Positions 46,353 through 56,563 are shown, numbered from the stretch's first letter. The stretch: DNA of 64,000 nt from Melitaea cinxia (GCF_905220565.1 NC_059416.1:9238001-9302000); one strand, 5' to 3'. Made by a program: numbers and translations. The notes: generated from the sequence alone by a model not told the origin.

Positions 46353-46515
46353 GGCCTACCTCAATAAATTTGTCTTTGTTACCGCCTGAACAAGATTTGT
46401 TTAAAAAGTAAAAAAAAACACAGCGACGCGAAGTAAATTTGTAATAATATACATAAATATTTATTCAAAAAAAAACTAGTTGACTTTATTGTTTTGGCCT
46501 AGCCAAGTAATTAAG

Positions 46516-46557
46516 AAAAAAATCAAGGCTGAAATTGTTTACATCCTTGATTTTTTT
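46516..46557. repeat. Perfect 13-bp stem inverted repeat
   Basis: AAAAAAATCAAGG and CCTTGATTTTTTT separated by 16 nt. Could be a foldback remnant or chance in AT-rich DNA. Confidence 0.7.
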
Positions 46558-47499
46558 GTGCGGAAGTGCAAAGACGAGCTAAACGATTAAAACTTTATAA
46601 GTGCACTGCAATAAAAATTCAAATTAAATAACATTCGTAATTCATTAAAATCTTAACGGTAACAATAATAGGTAACAATTGTTATAAGTTTTTACATTAT
46701 AAAATTATTCTTAATATAAGTAGTCATAAGTGTGTTTATCGATGTATGTTAATATATGTAATACACGTAATCTGCATAATATATACATAATATATGTCAT
46801 TTTTAAAACGTATTGTTTGTGATTTTTATCAACTTTTGATAACAATGATAGCCAACAACCAACATATATCTATATGATTTAATACTATATTTCTCTTATA
46901 TTTCTTGCATCTAGCTATTTATTATTTTTAATTATTTAATTATTATTAAATATATTTTAAGTTATAATTTTGTCATACTTTTTCAGCAGCTGATTTTAAC
47001 ACATTATTCTTTTTTTTCTACTCTCTACTTTAATTTATTCCTTCAACAGAACCGTGCTATTTTTAATGTTTTTCACGTTTTTTAACAGCTAAAATATTAC
47101 AAATTTTGAGTAACATAATATTTTGACTAAGTTAAGGTTGCTTATAACACTGGGTACATTACCTAAGTTTGTAATGTACCTAATGTTAAGATGTAAATTT
47201 TTATTTTAGGTATTGTTAGATATTTTGCTACCTTACATTTCTTTTATTATTATTTTTTCTTATTTTGACTTTCGTTAAGTGTTTGTATCACCTTATGGCG
47301 AAATAAATGTTTTCATTTAATCTTATTCATTTCATTTCATTTCATTGGACGCTATCAGCTGATATATAAACGTAACCTTATATGACTAATCCATATTTAC
47401 GTTACTTAAATCTCGTTTAAATTCTTATTTCGTTTTTCTCAGATTTATTTGTATAAAAATTCGTAAATTAGTATTTCTAGCAAATAAAACGACATCGCT
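46558..47499. other. AT-rich stretch, no gene seen
   Basis: Includes a short (TTTCA)n tract near 47327-47346. Nothing coding. Confidence 0.4.
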
Positions 47500-47830
47500 C
47501 TGATGCAGTGGTGCGTGTGCTTGTTGCCGCCTAAACAACGACGGTCGCTGGTTCGAATCCCACTTAAGATGGATATTTGTATGTGTACAACTATTTCTTT
47601 CCAGTTAGGATGTCTGTCCTTGTGGGTCCCCTCACGGTAACTCAGAGAACAATTAAAGTTCTTGGTCCGGTTATTATCATACGCACCTGATAGCGATCGT
47701 TAACCTTAGTAGGTAATATATCCGCCAACCCGCAGTAGAGCAGCGTGGTGGATTAAGCCTGACTCCTATACGGAGAAAGAAGCCTATGCCCAGCAGTGGG
47801 TTGTTATAATCAAATCAGATCAGATCAACA
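47500..47830 (+). mobile_element. SINE-A, full length, diverged
   Basis: Head: GATGCAGTGGTGCGTGTGC (A box) and CGCTGGTTCGAATCCCAC (B box). Body: TCCTTGTGGGTCCCCTCACG, CACCTGATAGCGATCG, AGCGTGGTGGATTAAGCC, and tail GCCTATGCCCAGCAGTGGG. Its head resembles the 8.6 kb copy more than 31.2 kb. Confidence 0.7.
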
Positions 47831-49015
47831 AATAAAAATTACTTAATATAAAAGTGCTATAAAATAAGTCTTGTAATATTTTTTATAAAAAAAAAATATC
47901 CATAACTAATACAGCTACGCACTGTTTACTTTTTAAAAATTAAAGTAATATTTTATTAAAAGAACAGTTGCCATTGATAAGAATAATTTTGTATCTAGCT
48001 TTATTTGTTTTTAACTGTATTACTTTTAACCACCGACGTAAAAGGGGGTTGTATAATTGGCGCCAATATCTGAATGTGTATCATTGTCAGCATAGTTGTC
48101 GAATGTATGGGCCGATTTTAATGGAGATGTTGAACGTAGTTTTCTTACTGTAGTTTTTAGCTATATTATTAAAAAACGATCCAGCAATTTAAATATGCTC
48201 TTTTCCAAAATGACGTAAGGCATTTTCGGAATCATATGGATTTTTTTAGCGTTTGATTATTTGTGTAGGGAGTATATATTTTTTTGAATAGTTATTATTT
48301 TAGCTCGTTTTTGTTTAATTTTGATAAATATAGAATGCATTTTAACGAAAAAATGAACAGAAAAAAGATTTTATAATGGGTTGTGTTATAATGTATATAT
48401 GGGTGATATTATATTGATATATAAAAATGTCGATTATTTCATTTTTAATTCAAAATTATGTAAATATACAATTATCGCAAAAAAAACTGGCGCGCTTTGA
48501 AAATCCATGCATCCAATAATTTTAAAATGACAAAATACACATTAAAACAACAGATGTTAAAAAACTATATCCTAATGTCAAAAAAAGATTTTAAACGATT
48601 TTATTTGTTCTTGTTCTAAATGTTTTGAACAATAAAATATTTTTATTTAACGTAAAATGTTAAACATAAGATTTCGTTTTCGTTTTGAAAAGAAAAAAAA
48701 ATACAATTGAACATACATTTAATTTCTGTACCATTGAACAATTTGCCGCGAAAATATTCCGCACTGAACTCCACATAAATAGCAAGACCGTTCATTTTTA
48801 AATTTCAATTATTTCAAGCTACAAAAATCACAATTCAAACACATTTAGAAATCCTAAATAAAGTCTAAATTGTTTTTATGTAGAATATAAACAGAAAACT
48901 TTTTTATTCGCTTTTAATTGTCAACCAATCACATTTCTATAAAAAAAATTAAGCAATCAAATTCAGGGAAAAGTAATTTAATTTTTAATGTTGAGAAATT
49001 TACAATGAATTATTC
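47831..49015. other. AT-rich stretch, no gene seen
   Basis: 48020-48180 (CGACGTAAAAGGGGGTTG, GGGCCGATTTTAATGGAG) resembles a degraded dispersed repeat of uncertain family. No gene. Confidence 0.35.
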
Positions 49016-49092
49016 ATATAAAAGTTAATAAAAACTTAATATATAAAAGTTAATAAAAACTTTATAAATAAAAGCTAATAAAAACTTTATAA
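49016..49092. repeat. Three tandem ~27-bp AT-rich units
   Basis: ATAAAAGTTAATAAAAACTT repeated three times with small changes (AGTTAATA, AGTTAATA, AGCTAATA). Confidence 0.75.
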
Positions 49093-50289
49093 ATTTATAA
49101 AATTACATAAAACAGTTTAAGCCGTCAAAATTAAAAAATAAAATTATACTGGCCGCTATTATAAAAAATATATCAACCCTAATAAGTTCAAAAAAAACTT
49201 ACGGTATAATCCCCAAAAGACGTATGTCTCAGGTAAAAAAAAAAACACTGCACTTTCCCGCGCGAATAGTAGGCGCGCTGTCAGGCAATTGTAATTTTTT
49301 TTATACACTGCAGTCTATGCAACCGGGTATAGTCAGTGAGACTGTCTGCGTAATCGCCCTCTATCAACTTATATAGCGCTGTAAGCTTTGTCACAAGCAC
49401 GTGCCGTTCACAGCTCTTCATTGGCCTTTGTTTTTTTTTCTTCACTACTGAAAAGTTATATTGGACTTCTAATACTTTGAAAAAAGAAGTAGGTTTTATG
49501 TGACTTTTTTAATAAAAATTATACGTATGCTACATCGCTTGCTTTTTTAACTATAAAAAAATAGGTTGAGTTGCCCTAATAACCGTAAGAATTACCTATT
49601 AAACAAAGTTTGATTTTTAATTCTTTTTCTGTTTAATTTACCAGCAAATTTTAGCGTTGTTGGAAGTATATTTAACTATTATTTACTGTGAACAAGGACA
49701 AACACGTCTCCTTAAAGATTGTCTCCTTAAATCCTTAAATCCTCTCCTTAAATCTCAGAAGTTGGGAAAATGTGAAGTCAGATCATAATGTGAAAAAATC
49801 AAAGCCCCGAAAATTAACAAGAATAATGAACAGACCTTGGAGATATTCAAGATATTTAAATGTATAGTAATCTAGCTGCCCATTGAAGTTTGAACCGCTG
49901 CATTTTTTTTTTCGGCTGTGAATATAATAATATATACAATTAGTAACAGAAAAAAAAATCAGAAGTCGTTCGTATACATTTCGGCGAATCGTTTATATTT
50001 ATACAGATTACTGTACAAGTTTAAATAAAAATTCAAAATGTATTTCATTCAAGTAGTTATTCAAGTATTTTTTGCGTTATTTTAAATAAAAAATTGAATT
50101 TAAAGTAACTTTACAAGTATAAATTATTATTTTACTTTATTGTGCCACACATACATTTCACACTCCACGGGTAAAGTAAGATAAAAATTTGCGTCGGGAG
50201 CCGTTCCAAAGATTAGCTTGGACAAACAGAAAAACAGACAATTTATAAGTTGTCGCATAAATTGTCGTATTTAATAGAAAACGTTTAGT
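49093..50289. other. No gene seen; GC-richer patch at 49250-49430
   Basis: 49250-49430 contains CTTTCCCGCGCGAATAGTAG and GGCGCGCTGTCAGGC, unusual base composition locally. I recognise neither a repeat nor an exon there. The rest is AT-rich. Confidence 0.35.
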
Positions 50290-50610
50290 TATTTCATATC
50301 TATTTGGACGGTGACTACTCGGGCGCGGTGAATACGGTTTTTCCCGCGTAAATCCCGATTTCAGAGGAATTCCGATATAAAAGGTAGACTATATATTGTT
50401 ATATTCACAACCATTACTATCTTCCAATAAAAGTCCCATAAAAATCGTTTCGGCAGTTCCGAAGATTAGTCCAGATAAATAGAAGAATAGAGAGACACAA
50501 TTTTTAAAATCGTTAGTTTGTGTTTTAGTATCATGTAAATAAAAAAAAAATAGTTATTTTGAAATCATAAACAGACACTTCAATTTTATTTACATGCCGA
50601 TGACTTTTAA
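50290..50610 (-). mobile_element. Degenerate Helitron-like element
   Basis: TACGGTTTTTCCCGCGTAAA, CCCATAAAAATCGTTTCGGC, and the reverse 5' end GTAAATAAAATTGAAGTGTC are reminiscent of the 44473-44789 family. Terminal CTAG is not preserved. Confidence 0.45.
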
Positions 50611-50794
50611 CATAGGCTGCTAGTAAAATAACACTGATTATTTTTATATATACAAATCATTAGTAAAAATGTAATATATATTTGTTTATTTTGACGCGAC
50701 CGTGATAATACTCATCTTACTCAATGCCTCCAGAAGACGGGCTTTAAAACCAAGGTTGTAAATAGCCCAAAACTGCGTTATATTTGCTGCGCTG

Positions 50795-51070
50795 ATACAA
50801 TGCGGGTTAGCAGATAGGTATATTCCCTACTATAAGTAACGAACGCTATCAGATGTACATGATAACAACCGGTACCGACAGCTTAACGTGCTCTCCAAGG
50901 CACGGTGGTCTACCCACAAGGACTACACAAACACTCTGACCACGGGTAAACATCTGTATGACCAATACAAATGTATGTCATGTGCGGCGATCGAACTCGC
51001 AACCGATCATATCGCCTCAATATCGCGGAATTAATTGCCGAAGCGTATCCGGGCTTGGTAATGAATGTAA
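50795..51070 (-). mobile_element. SINE-A, reversed, tail missing
   Basis: CAATGCGGGTTAGCAGATAGG, CGAACGCTATCAGATGTACA, CGTGCTCTCCAAGGCACG, CCAATACAAATGTATGTCAT, GGCGATCGAACTCGCAACC (B box). It lacks the RTE-like tail. Confidence 0.7.
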
Positions 51071-51592
51071 GAAGGTTGTAACACAGAAATATTTGCAAAT
51101 GATGGTCAACAATAGCTGTCAGAAATATATACTGTAACTGTTATTTATTTATTATTTATTTATAAATACATCCTTTGAAATATGCAAGAAAGATGCAAGT
51201 TGGGGGAATAATAAAAGGAGGGGGGAGCGTTAACCTCAAGTAAATTCGTTCATTTAAGAAAGACCAAAGTAAAACGCATAGTGCAAATTATTTTAACCAG
51301 GCCTTTAGTTTAGCTGCTCTAATACGAGAGATATTAAAACTGTTATAGACCTTTCCAACGACCATTGGGGAGAAGCCTTATTATGCAACTCAAAACAGCG
51401 GATGGATTAGTTTGCTTTCTTCCTCAGATTCGAGATAAAATCGAAAAATTCCATGAACAGCCGTATTCACCAAGCGCACACAAGCCTAATTCTCGGGACA
51501 CCGATGATTCACGTACACCATTGTTGAGGCATTTTTCATAAGACATCCCGAATACCAAAGTTGATGAAACTTTGTATTTGCGAAATTAATTT
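51071..51592. other. No gene seen
   Basis: Mixed-composition DNA with a G-rich AGGAGGGGGGAGCG run near 51215. No supportable exon or repeat. Confidence 0.35.
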
Positions 51593-51724
51593 ATTATAAT
51601 GAAACAAGTTTTTCGGATGTGGTCACGGTCAGTCCTTTCTTGACCATGGTTGCTGTAAAGTATCCGAAACATCGTGCATTTAAAAAACTTAATAAAACGT
51701 GATAAAATCCAAAAAAGTTTCATT
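51593..51724. mobile_element. MITE-T copy cut at its right TIR
   Basis: ATTATAATGAAACAAG at the left; interior TTGACCATGGTTGCTG and GATAAAATCCAAAAAAG. The right TIR reads GTTTCATTA and then changes directly into CCCGAC, the first bases of the palindromic element. Confidence 0.65.
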
Positions 51725-52501
51725 ACCCGACTAAAAAAAAAGGTCAGGCTCAACCAGATCATGTATCCGGACCGGATCAGGATAGAATGAGGCATGCCAG
51801 TTCCGGCAAACTCTATCAGGACTAGGTCTGGTCCAGACAAGGATAGCCTGATGTAAAATATAATCAAGTATGGTAAGGCATACTGGATCAGGACCCGGTC
51901 CGGTCCAGATCAGGATAGCCTGAAAGAAATTACGCAAACTGAGCCTGAATCGCGCTATTAATGTTTTTAGGCGCACTTAGTATATATACAGTTATCAGGA
52001 CAGTCTAGCAGTCCATTTCTACACAGTGAAGCAGTCGTAAGTAATAGGAAATAGTTAATTAGTAGTTAATTATTAGAAGTTAATAAATAAAATTTAATTA
52101 ATAATAATAATTAATTAATAACTTCAAAATAAATAACAATAATTAATATTTAAAGTAAAAACATAAATAAATAATACATTGGAAAAAATAAACGGAAATA
52201 AATATCACAATAATTATGTTAAGTAACATATTTATAATATCAATTCGCTTCTTCTTTTTTTCTTATTTTTTTTTGTTAAGCAATTGTTTCAAGAATATAC
52301 ATTCGTGTTTTTTTTAAAGGACCGGACTGAACCAGCTGATCAGGATGAGATGAAATTTCCTGATCTGGACCAGATCAGGAAATCTCATCTCATCCTGATC
52401 AGGTCCAGACCAATCATCTGCGTTACATGCCTTATCTAGTCCTGATCAGGCATGCCTGGCCCGGTCCTTCTAAGGAAGACGAAAAAATTTCTACTCGGGT
52501 A
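51724..52501. mobile_element. Unfamiliar palindrome-rich TIR element (778 bp)
   Basis: The boundaries are TACCCGACTAAAAA (51724) and, in reverse from 52501, TACCCGAGTAGAAATTTTTT. That makes an imperfect TIR with TA at each edge. Two GC-rich arms flank an AT-rich centre. The left arm (51738-51925) has two direct copies of about 36 bp (TCAGGACTAGGTCTGGTCC and TCAGGACCCGGTCCGGTCC, each ending AGGATAGCCTGA). The right arm (52320-52470) has a 67-bp near-perfect palindrome. GATCAGG/CCTGATC occurs many times. There is no transposase; the open frames across it are composition artefacts. A lone end of the same type appears at 53263. I do not recognise the family. Confidence 0.55.
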
Positions 52502-52911
52502 GCTGGGGATCTAGAATAAGAAGGGATTACTTTTTATCCCGACATTCCCAAGGGGTCGGAAATAAAGAGGGTGAAACCGCGTGGCGCAGCTATTAATTAT
52601 TACATACACATATTGGGCAAAGCCCTAAATTGAGATTTATATTTATAGACACAACCACCTGATAATATAACTTAAATTTTTTTCCATAAATCATTTAATG
52701 AAAAGCTACAAGGGCTTACTTCCATCAAATTTGTAGTGAAACAATAATTTTATTTTTAGAATTTTCCGGTCCAACTTCCAATCTTCCTTTACAAAAAAAA
52801 AATAAAATAAAATAATAAACGCAAACGAAAAGTGTTACACTTTTATATGAATCGTACTATTTGATGTGGTTATGGTGGTGATAAGAAATAAAATTAAAGT
52901 TTCATTTCAAT
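52502..52911. other. No gene seen
   Basis: AT-rich with a small GGGGTCGGAAATAAAG patch. Nothing identified. Confidence 0.35.
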
Positions 52912-53095
52912 ATTTCGACGAGCGGTCACAGCACTGGCTGTTGCACTGGGGGTCACGGGTTCGCCACCGCTCACGACAGACATTTGTATTAGCCATATGT
53001 TTGTTGTGGTGTAGGTGTTTGTACTTGTGTATTGTGTGTGTTTTTTCGGACCTCCGACGCAGTAGAAAATTCTACTGGGGACTTTGAGTGGAAGC
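52912..53095 (+). mobile_element. SINE-B, forward copy
   Basis: Head CGACGAGCGGTCACAGCACTG and GTCACGGGTTCGCCACCGC (B box with one change), body CATTTGTATTAGCCATATG, TACTTGTGTATTGTGTGTG, and ACTGGGGACTTTGAG end. The CACCCCGACACAGG block is partly deleted relative to 22.9 kb. Confidence 0.7.
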
Positions 53096-53211
53096 TTTAA
53101 CTTTCTAATCTTTCTATTTATTCGTAGGTTTTTTTTTTTTTAATTAAAGTGTAATGTACTATTGCCTTATTTTTTAATCTCTTGACTACTTTCTTAAATA
53201 CATCAGAGAGC

Positions 53212-53262
53212 ATTATTGGAAATATTTTACTCAAAATCTGGAGCAGTTCGACAGAGGAAGTA
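53212..53262 (+). repeat. Family Z 5' fragment
   Basis: TATTTTACTCAAAATCTGG, AGCAGTTCGACAGAGGAAG match the family's 5' part; it breaks off at AAGTA where a foreign end begins. Confidence 0.5.
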
Positions 53263-53285
53263 TCCCGAGTAGAAATTTTTAAGTA
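53263..53285. repeat. Lone terminus of the palindromic element
   Basis: TCCCGAGTAGAAATTTTT directly after TA equals the reverse of the 52501 end. The other end was not found nearby. Confidence 0.5.
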
Positions 53286-53338
53286 ATCAATTTTGGTAGC
53301 TGTTTTCCGGGCAGGACAATGTCTGCCGGGTCCACTAG
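53286..53338 (+). mobile_element. Helitron-like 3' end
   Basis: GACAATGTCTGCCGGGTCCA precedes CTAG and T, a Helitron-type 3' terminus. The 5' part cannot be traced. Confidence 0.4.
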
Positions 53339-53369
53339 TATATATATGTCAGCGCGAAGAACTTTCCGG

Positions 53370-53437
53370 ACTCAGGCGAGAATCGAACCCGCAACTCCTG
53401 AAACAGAAAGAACTACAAACTGCGCCAACGGGCTAGT
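53370..53437 (-). mobile_element. SINE-C head, reversed
   Basis: AGGCGAGAATCGAACCCGC (B box) and AACTGCGCCAACGGGCTAG (A box) in reverse. The body is missing. Confidence 0.65.
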
Positions 53438-53455
53438 CAAATATCTATATAAACA

Positions 53456-53663
53456 TTAGCTGACCCGGCAAATGTTGTTTTGCCATATATATTATTAACC
53501 TTCTTATGTCCCCCCCCCCATTGTAAGTTGGGGATATGAAAAATAGATGTTGGCCGATTCTCAGACCTACCCGATCTGCACGCAAAATTTCATAAAAATC
53601 GGTCCAGCGATTTCGGAGGAGTATATTAACTAACATTGTGACACAAGAATTTTATATGTAAGA
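53456..53663 (-). mobile_element. Helitron, first of an abutting pair
   Basis: Reverse strand starts TCTTACATATAAAATTCTTG and ends in TTTGCCGGGTCAGCTAA, where the terminal CTAG reads CTAA by substitution. Same family as 17875-18080. Confidence 0.65.
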
Positions 53664-53772
53664 CTAGCTGACCTCGCAAACGTTGTTTTGCCATATATGT
53701 TATTAATCCTCCTTGCCCCCCCCCCCTTATAACTTAGGGGTATGAAAAATAGATGTTGGCCGATTATAACGT
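53664..53772 (-). mobile_element. Helitron, second of the pair, 5' lost
   Basis: CTAG at 53664-53667 immediately adjoins the previous element's 5' TC. The body goes to GATGTTGGCCGATTATAACG, after which RTE sequence replaces the 5' half. Confidence 0.65.
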
Positions 53773-54010
53773 ATATTAGCAAGTGAAAATGGCAGTGGGC
53801 TGATCATCTGTGTCGCAGGACCGATGGCCCTTGGAGCAGACGGGTCCTGTAGTGGAGACCACGTCTTGGCAAACACAGTGTGGGACGCCCGTCAGCTCGT
53901 TGGACCGACGACCTACGTAAGATTGCTGGCGTGGGCTGGATGAGGATTGCGGGAACTTAGGGAGGCCTATGTCCAGCAGTGGACTGCAATAGGCTGAACT
54001 GATTACTGAT
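53773..54010 (+). mobile_element. RTE LINE 3' fragment
   Basis: Encodes KWQWADHLCRRTDGPWSR, VLWWRPRLGKH, ARQLVGPTT.. in pieces, then GGCTGGATGAGGATTGCGGG and the tail GCCTATGTCCAGCAGTGG. A deletion of about 20 nt relative to 60.7 kb removes the RDVWRE codons. It retains the 16 nt missing from the 60.1 kb copy. Confidence 0.75.
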
Positions 54011-54183
54011 GATCTTTTGGAGACAGATAAACTCTGTAAAAAGCTGCTTGTAAGATGCTAACAGAGGTTTCCTTCTCGTAAATTATACGAGATGGCATAC
54101 CACTAGCTTTAATGTAATTAACTTACAAATTTAAAATTGAATTTTTTTATTAGGAATAGGTTACGTTTTTCGTTGTTGTCCGT

Positions 54184-54345
54184 AATGTAGTGCGATGCGT
54201 TGCGGTGCGATGCGGTGTGGTGCGGTGCGGTGTGTGGTGTACGGTGTGCGGAGTACGGTGTGCGGCGTGCAGTGTGTATTGTGCTGGTTACGGCGTCTGG
54301 CGTGCTACTGCTGTTGCTGCTCCTTCGTCTTCTTCTTCTTCTTCA
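54184..54345 (+). repeat. G/T-skewed GTGCGG minisatellite and (CTT)n
   Basis: 54190-54285 is built from TGCGATGCG, GGTGCGGTG and GTGTGCGG variants of a 5-7 bp unit with strong G/T strand skew. It is followed by CTGCTGTTGCTGC and (CTT)n. Cys/Arg/Val-rich frames across it (54190-54405) are artefacts. Confidence 0.75.
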
Positions 54346-54396
54346 GCAAACGTTGGTCTGCCATATATTTTATTAATCCCCTTAACCTTAAAATAT

Positions 54397-55167
54397 TCTA
54401 AATAGCAAAAGCATGTTAAATATGTGTTATTCATAAGGTGATATGGAATAAAAAACCCGAATATCTATTCGAAAAACTGATGTGGGTTATGGATTTTGCT
54501 CTGCATAGCTTACGCAGAGGCGCGCAACTTCGTTTAAAAATACCAAAACATAAGACATCACGGTATAGGGGATGTTTCAGATTCTCTGCAGCAAAAATTT
54601 GGAATGATTTACCTCCCCCATTGAGATGTCGAATGAGTACTGAAACGTTTAAGACAAAGTATCGAAAAGCTTTACTCAATCGACAAATTGCTGCGGAGAA
54701 TCTGAGTCATGTCCATTGGAAACTGATTGATCTGAAAAATTTTTTTTACCAAAGATGTTCTTTACATATACAAATACACATACACAAACATACACATACA
54801 AACGCACACGCAAATGCATGCTCACGCAAGGATGACTTTTTACATGTTATAATATTATTGTTTATATTACAATCGTTTTTGGTCAATGTCCTGCTTTGGA
54901 TACATTTACAAACTTGTACGTAAACCGGGGAGCACACCGCTTATTCCCACCCAGTATCACAGGGAGAAGGGAGTGGCTAAAAAACAGCGCTGCATGGGAC
55001 TTTAGTCCTGTGTCAGCTGAAGCTGAGCCACTTCCTATTGCCTATTCATATTTTATATTTTGTCAAATTTTAATACGTTTTAATGTATGTTTACTTAACG
55101 TGTTATTTTAACATGTATATATGTGGCAATAAATTAATTTTCTCTTTCTTATTATTATTATAACAAA
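54397..55167 (+). mobile_element. LINE 3' fragment inserted in Helitron
   Basis: About 771 bp flanked by TAAAATAT at 54389-54396 and 55168-55175, a plausible target duplication. It contains the RT C-terminus, then a 3' UTR with TAAAAAACAGCGCTGCATGG, ending near a (TTA)n/ATAACAAA tail. An alternative pair of flanks, CCCTTAAC (54379 and 55296), would include about 120 bp that better fits the Helitron interior. Confidence 0.55.
54438..54923 (+). pseudogene. C-terminus of a CR1-like LINE reverse transcriptase
   Basis: Only the C-terminal tail remains. RGCFRFSAAKIWNDLPPPLR and then TFKTKYRKALLNRQ match the W-N-LPP-LR and F-K-K-L end typical of CR1/L2/Jockey-group RTs and of the copy at 63.3 kb (KCWNNLPPPLR). 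The RT palm and endonuclease are absent. The residues after about position 105 are low-complexity (HTHTNAHAN) and belong to a CA-rich 3' UTR tract. Confidence 0.65.
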
Positions 55168-55444
55168 TAAAATATAGGGGATGGTCGTAGAGGTTTGAAA
55201 ATTTAGGGTTGTATGTATTTTTTAATTTCGTATCATAAAAAAAAGAAAAAATAAATAATTTATCTAAAACTTAAAAAAAAAATAGGAGTGGACTACCCTT
55301 AACATCTAGGGGGATGAAAAATAGATGTTGTTTGATTCTCAGACCTACCCAATATGCACACAAAATTTCATGAGAATCGATCAAACCGTTTCGGAGGAGT
55401 TTAACTACAAACACCGCGACACGAGAATTTTATATATTAGAAGA

Positions 55445-55634
55445 TTTGTCAACAAACTACTACTAGTCAGCAACAAATACCATTTCTCCTACTATTAAAT
55501 CAAAACTAATAGTATCTATGGGGAAATTAAAAAAACATATCATTGGAAACTTAGATACCGGGAGTGCGATATATAGTATTACTTAACACTATATATGGAA
55601 TATTATATACTGTGTATCTACTTACTATACGTAT
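55445..55634. other. No gene seen
   Basis: Short AT-rich interval between repeats. Confidence 0.35.
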
Positions 55635-55712
55635 CCTACTTCCTCTTCCTACATCGAGAAAGAGGCTATGCCCAGCAGTAGGCTGTTACAGGATGAATGA
55701 ATCAATCATACC
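55635..55712 (+). mobile_element. SINE-A 3' end fragment
   Basis: TCCTCTTCCTACATCGAG, AGAGGCTATGCCCAGCAG, TAGGCTGTTACAGGATGAAT and a (ATGA)-like tail. Confidence 0.6.
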
Positions 55713-56433
55713 ACATCCTATATACAATTCGTAGTAGTTACATCGTAGTATAAAATACGGTTCATGATGCATATGATAGCCTAAGATAGATATTTCAAAA
55801 CACAAAGAATCCTTCGAAAACTTTAAGAATTACAGGAATAAGTAGAACAGGACAAACCCAGTTTTGTTAGTAAGTCATTCGATCGAATTAGTATCAGTGC
55901 TCGTAACTCGGACAGTACCCTGTGTCCGGTCGTTCTTCTATTCTGACCTCTAGTACCAATTTAATCTATTCCCCTTGAAATTATTTATAGCTCAATCATA
56001 TAAACTTGTATATTATTTAAATTATCCTCCTAAAAATAAACATCTTTGATTTAATATCACATTTCTGTTAATTCGTATCGGATTACATTGAAACAATTTT
56101 TATTTTCGAAGGATATCTTATATTTAAACGTTCTTTACTTTTCTGAATATAAGCAATTATTACGTTAATGTTATAATATTAAAAAAAAATACAAGAAGGT
56201 GTGTCTATGTTGCCGCAAATATTGTAGTAACTATTTACTAATTAGGATTTATATAGCGGTGTTTAAAAAAAAACTTACTTTAGTTATAAATAAATTTAAT
56301 AAGTTATTCAAACTCCAAAATCGCAACGCCTGTTATGCGAAACACTTTAACAATATTAAAATATTCATTATATGTATATAAAGTGTAAAATAATAATATA
56401 ATATATAATAATAAATATATATAATATATATTA
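55713..56433. other. AT-rich stretch, no gene seen
   Basis: The 60-codon frame 56199-56381 is Lys/Asn/Ile-rich and unsupported. TA-rich 56385-56432. Confidence 0.4.
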
Positions 56434-56563
56434 TCGTCTCACAATCTTAGTTACAATACTCCTCCGAAAGGGCCAACATCTCTTTTAATACGTCTTAGTT
56501 ATAAGGGGAGGACTAAGGGGGTTAATAACATATATAGCAAAACAACGTTTGCTGGGTAGCTAG
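56434..56563 (+). mobile_element. Internally deleted Helitron (130 bp)
   Basis: 5' TCGTCTCACAATCTTAG, then ACTCCTCCGAAA joined directly to GGGCCAACATC (about 65 bp of the 17.9 kb form is missing). Ends AACGTTTGCTGGGTAG, CTAG, T. Confidence 0.6.

Larger units (their letters stand above)
54345..55444 (-). mobile_element. Helitron split by a LINE insertion
   Basis: The 3' part (AGCAAACGTTGGTCTGCC...CCCCTTAACC, 54345-54388) and the 5' part (GGGGATGGTCGTAGAGG...ACGAGAATTTTATATATTAG, 55176-55444) belong to one long-form copy. In reverse the 5' end is TCTTCTAATATATAAAATTC with A before it. Its CTAG end has been lost beside the (CTT)n tract. Confidence 0.55.

Noticed and set aside
51586..51976. Overlapping minus-strand frames of 93 and 81 codons rich in Gly/Pro/Asp
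   Set aside because: They translate the GATCAGG/GGTCCGG repeats of the palindromic element in two frames; no domain.
54190..54405. Two Cys/Arg/Val-rich frames that look like a cysteine-rich peptide
   Set aside because: Both translate the GTGCGG minisatellite in different frames; periodic composition explains the cysteines.
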